Shown here in pieces: positions 55,601 through 64,000 of a stretch of DNA of 64,000 nt. The stretch covers positions 26,288,501 to 26,352,500 of the forward strand of contig NC_087245.1 of NCBI RefSeq assembly GCF_037042905.1, given 5' to 3'. The position numbers and the translations under genes were made by a program. The stretch is from Lytechinus pictus. Its lineage: Eukaryota > Echinodermata > Echinoidea > Temnopleuroida > Toxopneustidae. Every line of letters starts with the position of its first letter. The first letter of the stretch is position 1. The notes beneath the pieces were generated by a model. The model had not been told where the DNA came from and did no database searches. It saw only the letters and a list, made by a program, of their open reading frames with translations.

Positions 55601-57396
55601 AAATCTCGACATGCTACAATGTAAGTATTCTTTCTTTTTTTCGCATTGATTGCAAACTTTCTTATTTTATTTTTATTTTCTACAGTTAATGCTATCCACC
55701 ACTTAGTCCCCAACTGATTTCTCTTGAGATTTCAGAAATCACTAGGACCTTATTAGTCAATGGCTTCAAAGTCACCCAGGAGATATTTTATCACCAATAT
55801 TGCATTTTATTCAAATGGGAGAAGACAGGATTTTGCTGAAATCCAGCATCTCAGCATTATCTCTATCAATGAGTTATTTCATAGTTGAAGTTTTTGTAAT
55901 ACCAACTGTTGTAATTGCATTCACATGTTTGTGAAGGTGATGGAGTCCCTCTGTTAGAAGTCTGTAATTTTTTTCTGAATAAGCATTTTGTTTCTAGTAT
56001 AGGTAAAAGTTTTGTGACTTTTCCCTGTATATGCAAGTCCCTGTACTTATAAAGATACATTTATCTACATGTATGTAAATTCTTTCCATGTACTAGTTCT
56101 TTTGTGATAGAAAAAGAAACAATAAAAAATCATGTATGGATATGCCTATAGAAATTATTTCTCTTGAGATGTTATTTTAAGCTACTGCAGATTTGTGCAT
56201 CCAATTTTTTGAGAATGAAAATCATGGACAAAACTCTTTGTGAAACACTCCCCTGTTGTTTGAATGAAAGAACCCAACCATACTCTGCTCTCTGCTTCAT
56301 TCTTTAGACCAACTCCAGAAGCTTACAAAGGGCCTGCCAGCATCGGTAAGCTCCTCTCCAACGGCTACCAACAAGACTGGTATGAAAACAGGGACACCCA
56401 CTTCAAGAGCCACAAACCATCCACGGCAGACATGCAGTTTGAGGCTGCTACCCGGGCTGATCGTCAGAGCACCGAGTACAGAGATGCCATCAATGTGAAG
56501 AAAGCAGGAGGAGGGGGTGGCTCGTACGCCAAGAATGCCATGGAAGTACGGGGAACAAAGAAGTCCGAGCAGGTCAAGTCACTCAACACCAAACAGGATG
56601 AGGAGAGGGAGCTCTTCAAGCTTAGCAAGTAAGAAATTCTTTTATAAAAAAAAAAGTAACAGGGAAATCCTGCTGTGAGATTTTACCAGTGGTCAGTTGA
56701 CAGTTATGTTCTTTATTGTTACTTTCCACATCTGGTAAAGGAGGGTTCTCCGCTAAAAGCGGAGCTCCTGGCTGAGAGCCGGGAAAACATTGCTATGTAT
56801 AAAACATTGCTCTGTTCTGCAAGTAAGATAATTTTTCATGCTATCTTGCTATAGGATTGTTCAAAAGTTGAATTCATTATAAAGTGTAGATTCCTCATCA
56901 ATTGTCACTTGAAGTGATGGAACGTTTGGGTTTTGCTTATCCTGTCAGCCCATAGATTCAATAACACATTATCGATTACTTTGGATATATGCAGTATTAA
57001 CAGATGCATGGCTACTCATTTTTTGTTGGGATATTTCTAGACAGCAAGTCAATAAACAGATTAGGAATACTTGAATAAAGTAGAATCCACGAAGTATAAC
57101 AGTTGGAAAATCACCAAAATCAGATATGAAATGTAGAGGTACTAGATTTATACTTAAGAATACACAATGGCTGAAAAGTATATGATCAAGTGTAAAATTC
57201 TAATCAAAATTATATGCAAGTGTGCATGACATTTCCTACCATAAATTACAAAATTTACCAAAATATGTTATTGTATTTTTTCAGGTTTGATAAAGTTGGC
57301 TCAAAGGTAAAAAGTCGATGGTCTGAGACACATGAGCGATCCTCCCCCATCACAACTGGTATGCAGTTAGAGCTGGCTCCTGTTTATACAAACTAG
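49636..57396 (+). CDS. C7orf57-like protein, complete 6-exon gene
   Basis: Exons 49636-49657, 53822-54025, 54432-54534, 55336-55620, 56308-56628 and 57285-57396 join in phase with GT/AG borders to 348 residues and a TAG stop. The order of motifs matches what I recall of vertebrate C7orf57: DWFYHAPSKK (residue 8), PAASQIPSFGG, WIRDSDTKYIKLCKKGGR, DLLRIRDPPP, ADWFYQD (97), LPDYMVYEEH (119-127) and SIGKLLSNGYQQDWY (216-230). D-W-[FY]-Y recurs, so the protein has internal repeats. The rest is charged and probably disordered (KPPKDKTGGKDHKRRKP; a GGGGGS run). No membrane segment or enzyme domain is seen. Function is unknown; a link to cilia is only suggested by an X-box-like site and expression of the vertebrate gene as I remember it. 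Intron 1 is 4.2 kb and repeat-filled. Confidence 0.87.
49759..49890. repeat. Perfect 132-bp spacer-less palindrome
   Basis: 66-bp arms are exact inverses meeting at ACCC|GGGT (49824/49825). The outer ends are ACCTCGAGCGAAG and CTTCGCTCGAGGT. The arm contains repeated short units (GGTAGTGAGGTGGAGTGGAG). It lies about 100 bp into intron 1 of the C7orf57-like gene. No mismatches were found on direct comparison. Confidence 0.97.
50611..51197. mobile_element. Outer MITE with CACTAGTATTCAACCCG ends
   Basis: GGCACTAGTATTCAACCCG at the left and CGGGTTGAATACTAGTACC at the right are near-exact inverses. A related smaller element lies inside (50791-50993). No coding frame. Confidence 0.7.
50791..50993. 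mobile_element. Inner MITE with GTACTAGTATTCAACCTAG ends
   Basis: GTACTAGTATTCAACCTAG and its exact inverse CTAGGTTGAATACTAGTAC bound a 203-bp segment. The ends differ from the outer element by the base context after CAACC, so it is a related family or a second copy of it. Confidence 0.75.
52252..53640. repeat. 35-bp direct repeats 1.35 kb apart
   Basis: GGTCTGAAAAAGGGGGTCAT, ending CGGCACGTCC at 52287, recurs at 53606-53640 as GGTCTAAAAAAGGGGGTCAC, ending CGACACGTCC. The sequence between is unrelated and non-coding. Either the ends of an insertion or two pieces of an older repeat. Confidence 0.5.
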
Positions 57397-58610
57397 GATA
57401 TGAGCGGGTGGAGTGAGAGGGAGTTTGGCTGAATCAACTCATCTGAAGAAGGACAGAAGAACAAGTACTGGTTGTTCTTTGGTATTAACTGGAAGCCCGC
57501 CAACTTTAAGCATTGTGGGAGAGGGCTACTCTATGATGAAAGATAAGCAAAGGTGCTTGATTATTCAATACCGTCATGTTTCTCACAGTGATGGATGCAG
57601 GCCATTGCAAAATGACCTCCATGATGAAATTGCTGTATTTCAGAGGGATGGATGATAGGTGGGGGGGGGGGGGGGATTGGTAGAGGGAGGTAGTTGGGAT
57701 GGGGAGGGGGGTCTCTGTTTACTTCAGCTTCATCCCATACTTACAACGTTGAATATGGATGCAAAAATAATTTGTGTAGTGTGTACAAAAAGCATCAATT
57801 ATTCATTGAAAGGTTTACATTCCATAGTATCTGTATCTACCATATCAAAACTCAGGAGATGCTTTCACCAGTCTCTGGTCATGACATTAAAGAGCCCCTC
57901 CCCTCTCCTTTAGTTTTTGCTTACTTTTAGGTCATGTGGCATATATATTTTGAAAATGGATACATATTATTTGGGTTATTGCTAATTTTTACCTCCCAAA
58001 CCAACTCCAGAACGTGGGACAGATACCATATAATGCTATTTAGTGCTTCACTTCTGTAGCTGGAATATACAGCGTGATTTTATATTGAAACCAAAATCTT
58101 AACAACATCGAGTCATGATTAGGATAAATGCAATTAAGGATTTAACTTCTCTGCAATGCACTTCCAGACAATATTGGATTTGAGACTAAACATACATCAT
58201 TATTATGTGCGGCAGTCAAAAATCATAGTCTGCATCTGACTCCCTTTGTGAATTTCACCCTTTTGTAGTTGGGTGACTTGTATTCAATACATCAATATTA
58301 GAAACACCCTTTTCTGTGGTGTTTGGATTTTTATATCGAAATTTTTTTATTAACATTTTTAACAGAAAAGGTGCTATTTTTACATCTTTACTGTAAGTAT
58401 TTCATTTGAATTTGTTCCATCATGCTTTTTGCTTTGGATGTCTTTTGCAGTGGCCTGGCATTTGCTCCAGTGACAATTGCTCATGCCTTCATTTTTTGGA
58501 ATTATAGTGTTAGGGTGAGGGCTGTGCCTGAAAATTTGGTTCAGAATATTGTGAGAATAAAGTTTAGGGATAGATTTCAGTAGAGTTCTAAGTTCAGCTT
58601 AAATATGCAG
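57397..58610. other. 3' UTR and downstream region of the C7orf57-like gene
   Basis: A poly-G tract at 57660-57675 and G-rich stretch follow the stop. The first AATAAA downstream is at 58556-58561. Nothing coding is supported. Confidence 0.45.
58556..58561 (+). promoter_or_regulatory. Candidate poly(A) signal of the C7orf57-like gene
   Basis: AATAAA 1,160 bp after the stop codon; no earlier canonical signal was seen. Confidence 0.35.
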
Positions 58611-58895
58611 AATAATAATAATAATAAAAGGCATTTATATAGCGCCATCTATCTAGAAATACTCTATTCCAAGGCGTGTTGTTATTATTATTACCCCGGT
58701 TTTAGCTCGAGCTGCCTTTCAGCGCTCGATGCATTCAAGGAATTAATCCTGCCGGGTACCCATTCACCTCGCCTGGGTTGAGTGCAGCACAATGTGGATA
58801 AATTTATTGCTGAAGGAGATTATGCCATGGCTGGGATTCAAACCCACAACCCTGTTTCAAAGTCAGAAGACTAATCCACTGGGCCACAACGCTCC
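58611..58895 (-). repeat. tRNA-derived SINE, second copy
   Basis: Minus strand: the head GTGGCCCAGTGGATTAGTCT, the B-box zone GTGGGTTTGAATCCCAGCC, the body GGCGAGGTGAATGGGTACCC, and the tail GGCGCTATATAAATGCCT followed by an ATT/TTA run. Block order equals the copy at 13.2 kb. Confidence 0.88.
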
Positions 58896-60772
58896 ACTCT
58901 CATAAGTGATAATTCTTGCTAGACATATTGTGGAGGAATCTCTTTGGCATGATGGAACATATTCATTGTATTTTGTTTTATTTACCGTTCCTGCTAAATG
59001 CATTCCTGACATTCTTGCCAAATGTGTTGGAAATTTAAGAACTTTAAACAAGTATTTATACATGTATGTACATAGTGTAAAAGTGTCTCTGTGTGTAAAA
59101 TATTTACTTCCATATTCTTTGATATCTTAAAACATTGTCAAATATTATTTAACATGAATGCATTGTAAGAACTACTTTTTGTAGTGTAAACTTCTGTTCT
59201 ATCAGAGAAAAAAAATCTATATCAATGTTTTTATATAATTTTTGTAAATATGGTTCTTCAAACAGTACATACTTCAATAATTGGTTCATTTTGACAAATC
59301 ATCATACATATAGGAATATAGTAAAATAGTATATTTAAGATTGCTGAGATTTTTTGTCTATCACAGATGTCAGTTATGGCACAGACAATCTTTTTGCAAG
59401 GTCTTTGAACATACATGTTTGGAATAGCACTAAATTCCACTAAATATTCTTGTTTGAAAAAAAAAAAGTTGCACGTATATTCATTGAGTTACTCTTCCAT
59501 TAGTTTGTTATGTCAGGAAAATTGTTAATGCTGATTGTCGCCACCTATTTAAATCCACCGGAAGGCCATGGCGTATTAATGTACATTGATATGATCCGTC
59601 CTTTTCAATACTTCATTTTTTTACACTGTAAATTGTGATAGAAAGCAATGAACAAGTAAATACAATAACAAACAGCAAATTTGTTTCGTTGTTTACTTAT
59701 TGAACTCCACAGTGACACTGCCAGAGGAACACATCAGGCGCTGTTTTCTTTATTACAACTATGGACATATTACCACATTTGTGAGATAATGAACTGATAA
59801 GATTGTAGAGCTGTAGTGGGAGAGAGAGGAGGTACAGCGAATGAAAGGATTGAGAAAATATCAAACGAGTGACAAGTGAAAGTAAGAGTGGGCTGATCTG
59901 AGAGAGCAAGGGAATTAATTGTAGATAGATATTGTCAAAGGGGGTCGGGGAGAAAGAACAATGGGCAAAGGAGATTAAATTAAATTGTGCTGAGGTCAAA
60001 TCTTTCAGGATGAAAAAAATCTCTTCAACTTGGTAGAAATTTGACTTCGAAGAGATTAATAGCATATGATTTGCATAATCTGATCTACATACTATGTACA
60101 AAACTGCTTTGATTTGGGCAAATATTGGACTTGTGGAAGTTAACCTGTGGGATATGATGCAGAGAAGAGGATTGTTTTGTTGATGAATTGTCAACATATT
60201 TATTTATACAGGGTTTGTGCTATGATACGATATTTGTTTTGAACGCCAGTATTGATTTCAAAATCAACAGCTTCAAGCTGTCACTTGAGGCAATTATAAA
60301 CATATAAAAGAGAGAAAAATCTTAATAAGGATATACATGTAGTACAACTTATATTTTTAGTGATCTTGTGTATTGAAGTAAATAGTGTTGTACCTGTACA
60401 CAATAACATCAACTACAGAGCCAGTTTGATTTCAAAATATGCCAAGTGATTCCAACTTTCTAATTGTCTGGTTTTGTTCAATTGTTCACCTCTCTGCTTC
60501 TGTTAAATTTTTTATTTCTTTATTACTTTCCACTGGTTGTGAGGTCGTACTCCCCTAATACTAATGAATATTATTGATAAAATAATTGGTCTACTCACCG
60601 GGGGTGTAATATTTAATACTGAGATTATTGAAAGCTTTTAGACAAAATTGCCAGAGGCTTAGATCGGCATGAATATGTTTGCATAAGAATAAAATGAAAA
60701 AAAGAATCTTAAAAGAAAGCGAGGAGAAGAAGACCCAACCCCTCCCCTTCCCACCAGAATTTGAACATGTAG
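58896..60772. other. Intergenic, no supported gene
   Basis: AT-rich. A 166-codon open frame on the minus strand (59697-60197) is hydrophobic and repetitive in Leu/Ser, without a recognisable domain; not called. Confidence 0.45.
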
Positions 60773-60930
60773 GCCCGAATTCTCTAAGGTTGGCTTACTT
60801 AGCCCGGGCTAAATTTGGCCCATGGGCTTACTTAGCCCACCTTCGAGAAATGCAAAATTTAGCCTCCGTGGGCCAATGACGCGTTTTAGCCCATGGGCTA
60901 TTATATAAGCCCATCTTCGAGAATTCGGGC
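60773..60930. mobile_element. MITE with GCCCGAATTCTC ends
   Basis: GCCCGAATTCTC and GAGAATTCGGGC are exact inverses at the two ends of 158 bp. Inner AGCCCATGGGCT-type palindromes and CTTCGAGAA repeat several times. Confidence 0.85.
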
Positions 60931-62943
60931 TGTATGCTCGCAGTCACAAGAGAGATTCATACATTTGCAGATGTGCATGAAGATATAAAGCTTATTTAAA
61001 CATTTTCTTTAGTTTTTATACTTGAAAAACAATGAAAAATAGTCAGGACTATATATCAACATATTTTAAATACACTGTACTATCTTGGAAATAAAGAACA
61101 AATTCCAGAAAATACTTCAGAGAAAAAAGTTTATTCCAACCAAAATTCATTTATATATTTAGATAAATATACAAAATGAAGAGAATGAAATACTGTACAT
61201 ACAAATACATCAATTACTATGTAACTGTACAGAGATGGAATTTATATACAGCTTTGCATAGCAATACTATGGATAAAAAATTTCATCAATTTAATCCATG
61301 AATTACAGGTCAGAAGGCTATTTATAAGCACACACATTATTAATCATTTCCACCTGCACAGATTCCCACAGATCACACGACAATTGACATGAACAAACGA
61401 GCGTTAAGAATAATGTACAAAAACACATAGTAGATGTTTCTTCCTGTTTTTATGAGAATAGCAAATAAAATTATATTGAAGTCAAAGAAAAGAATTACCA
61501 ACGGGTGGTGCGTTGCAAGAAACCTATTAGCGATTAATTGCAACTTATTGATTCTCCATTGCATCATGAATTTGCATTAGTAGCGGGAAGCATGCAACAG
61601 CCCTAGGAGAAAGTGAAGTGATTTACATTGAATTGGGGGAGGGACGGGTACAAGATGAGTGTACTAATTATGAAAAGGTGTTCTGATTGGACATTAAAGG
61701 GTGCAACAATTCAAAGTACAACTTAAAAAAAAAATCTGTAAAAACACTTGGCAAGTTTAATAACACCCTTTATGACAACATAAATTGTGCGTTATTTTTA
61801 ATGATGTGGAGAAGAAGAGGGCAGAAAATATTTTTCTAAAACTCTTTCGAATTGCACATACTGCAACAAAGTATTATATTTTGTTTATGCCCCATTTACC
61901 TTTGACCATAAATGTTACTGGGAACAAGGAGGTATCACTTTAATTTCCTTGCTTGAGCTCAACTCTATCCAATCACTTCATTAAAAAAAACATGTAAATA
62001 TGCTTAACCAATAGTTATTTGATATGGTATTCAACTACATGTCCAATTATATCACATTTATAATTCATCTCATATTGTATGAAAGTACAATGTCTATAAT
62101 AATCTTAATGCTGAATAGTAAAATGATAGACCTAACATGAATGTAAAGGAAGTCATGGGTGGTATCCTGAAAAAGCCCTCGGTTAATCCCAGACAGAATA
62201 AATTTAGTACACGCTTCTATGGAATGCTTGGTTTCATCTTTTTTGATAAAAATTCAGGTAAAAAAAAGAGAAAGTACCAAAGAATTAATTGTATGATTAT
62301 AAATGCTTTACTTCTCCTTTCACAACAATATTCATTTTGACAACTTCTCACTAAAGAACTAAATCGTGCTTGTTAAATGAGTCTGTAAATGACACTCCAT
62401 AATAGTGTGGTCTAAGTCAATTTAGGTTATCATATTAATCTTTGCTACTACGCCACCTTTAACTATACATACCTATCTTGAAGCCAATACTTATTTGTGC
62501 GAATATTTCTTTTTATACAAGCTAAAAAATGTTTAAATCATCTTTAGGTGGGGGAGGGAGGTTTAGAAAATTAGGAGTATTTTAAACTTTCTCTTGACAC
62601 AGTATTCTTTTACATTTTATCAAAATGAAATAATAATAAAAATCGATGGAAAATTATTAACATAAAACTTTGAAAACATGACAAAGAAACAACACACTAA
62701 CCGTTCTTATATGGAAACACAATCAAAAATACAAATACTAAATGGTGGAAGTAATCCTCGCTAATCAGAATTTTCTCTACGATATACATTCTATAATTCA
62801 TAGCTGGGGAGAAGTAAGGGTTTTCATTTCCTGTTTTGTCTTTGTACAGAATAAAATTTTCAAAAGGTATGCATGTCCATTTATAACAATTCAAATACAT
62901 CAAGTAAAGCTCACAAAGGCAAGAATACCTATTTATTTCACTT
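60931..62943. other. Intergenic, no supported feature
   Basis: AT-rich, no TIRs or coding signal found. Confidence 0.5.
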
Positions 62944-63340
62944 GGGGGCTGTTTCATAAAGCTGTTTGTACATTATGCAGGAGTTTACAAATAACTGGCG
63001 ATTGTTTCAGTGGTGCTCAATAATTAGTGAACTCCACCAGAAAATTAAAGTGTTCAAGTTCTGCCATGTTTTAGATATTTAACTGTGATCTCTGGTGATG
63101 AAATATTACATTAATTAAACTTTGTTTCTCTGGGCTCGCCAAACATTGTAGTGCTGTTGTCTACATTCAACACTCAGCATGAAGGAATGCATTTTGTGGT
63201 GGAGTTCATTAACTTTTTGAGCACAACTGTATATTCCCCAAATTATCACTGGTGATTTAGCTCCTGAGAAAAGGTCACCAGTCTAGTTGCCACAGTCAAT
63301 CGGGAATAACTTACGAACAACTTCATGGAACACCCACCAG
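62944..63340. mobile_element. Palindromic MITE split by a second element
   Basis: GGGGGCTGTTTCATAAAGCT at the left and CATGGAACACCCACCAG at the right belong to the family of the two MITEs at 749-1106. A 222-bp element interrupts the middle. Confidence 0.75.
63008..63229. mobile_element. Nested Tc1-like MITE
   Basis: CAGTGGTGCTCAATAATTAG with GTGAACTCCACCA at the left pairs with TGGTGGAGTTCATTAACTTT and TTGAGCACAACTG at the right. The right flank is TA; the left flank is TT, so the target site is not perfect. Confidence 0.75.
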
Positions 63341-64000
63341 GCTGTTTTACACAAATTTAAATGACTTAGGAGTCATGCTTGAGTGCAATTACTTACAAAG
63401 TACAGTATGTTTAATCTATTAGCTCATTCTTATTAGGATGCAGTGGCGGGCTAACAAATCTGCAGCAAGGAATTTAAATGCAACATTAGGTCACACTTAA
63501 CCCTAAAAAGACTGGGAGGGGGGCTGATTCAGCCCCCCCCCCTCGTCATTTTTTCGCGATAAATCTGTAACGCGAAAAGCTGGCGCTGTGCCGTTCCATG
63601 ACTTTTTTCTTTCAAGTCTTGCGCAACTTTTGAGACCAAATTTGCGACGCCAGAGTACGTGGTTCCGAAATTACGCAACATTTTGTAAGTGCATGTCGAC
63701 CCGAAATTGCTCAAAAACGTGAATTTGTGTACAAATCCAATGCAAATTGTGTTTTTAGCCAAACTTCATAAATGTATCATTATTTTCAATTTTCCTAATC
63801 AAACTTAATTAATTTCATCTTGTTAATGGTCAGAATAAAGTAGCGGACGATTTCCATTGAAAAAACAATAAAAAACAAAAAGTCGAAAAACAAAGAAATA
63901 CATAAGAAATTTAAAAAACAATAAAATACATAAGAAAAGAATTGTGATATTGATTTTTTTTTAAAGTACATTTGATCAGAATCTTTCAGAGTCTGTGAAT
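63341..64000. repeat. GC-richer repeat fragment and window edge
   Basis: GGGGGGCTGATTCAGCCCCCC at 63521-63541 is a perfect hairpin. Then follow CG-containing segments (TTCGCGATAAATCTG, AACGCGAAAAGC) unlike the AT-rich flank, suggesting part of a transposable element that continues to about 63.78 kb. Confidence 0.4.

Noticed and set aside
59697-60197. 166-codon open frame on the minus strand
   Set aside because: Leu/Ser-rich, no recognisable domain, no splice or start context, in an AT-rich intergenic region; chance frame most likely.

Overview
The window is animal nuclear DNA: AT-rich, intron-rich, with small phase-matched exons, and more than half of it repetitive. Two of the three genes match vertebrate proteins closely, and the repeat landscape is of the kind seen in marine invertebrate deuterostomes. 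It is dominated by palindromic MITEs ending in GGGCCCGTTTCATAAA-like termini, 8-bp-TSD hAT-type elements, TTAA and TA elements, and tRNA-derived SINEs. An echinoderm, most likely a sea urchin, is my inference; no marker in the window proves it.

Three host genes can be assembled exon by exon, with donor/acceptor sites and codon phases that agree throughout except for one weak acceptor. (1) The last six exons of BBS9/PTHB1 (+, 1676-5675), a subunit of the ciliary BBSome; the 5' part lies outside the window. (2) A complete 13-exon DLGAP5/HURP gene (-, 16374-28000, 837 codons), a mitotic spindle protein. A possible 5' UTR exon and a CCAAT/CHR-like promoter lie near 30.0-30.1 kb. (3) A complete 6-exon C7orf57-like gene (+, 49636-57396, 348 codons), of unknown function, with an RFX X-box-like sequence about 250 bp upstream. 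BBS9 and HURP converge across a 10.7-kb repeat-filled gap. HURP and the C7orf57-like gene diverge across about 20 kb that is almost entirely mobile DNA.

Layout: 0-1.1 kb, tandem repeats and palindromic MITEs in a BBS9 intron; 1.7-5.7 kb, BBS9; 5.7-16.4 kb, SINE heads, two satellite-like arrays carrying GGTCA half-sites, a dead Tc1-like element, a TTAA element, a SINE and a GC-rich repeat; 16.4-28 kb, HURP with a hAT relic in intron 11 and a three-level nested stack in intron 8; 28-49.3 kb, a repeat complex; 49.3-57.4 kb, the C7orf57-like gene with a perfect 132-bp palindrome in intron 1; 57.4-64 kb, intergenic sequence with a SINE and MITEs.

No operon-like or RNA-guided system is present. 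The most unusual structures are: one TTAA MITE split over 12.6 kb by two later insertions, one of which itself holds a 2.5-kb fold-back, a dead LINE, a palindromic MITE and a CCAGT-repeat element; a 4.16-kb TIR element whose interior is a higher-order satellite; recurring GCGCGAAGCGCGAGC-type minisatellites in unrelated elements; and a 5-unit Ser-Pro tandem repeat coded inside HURP exon 12.
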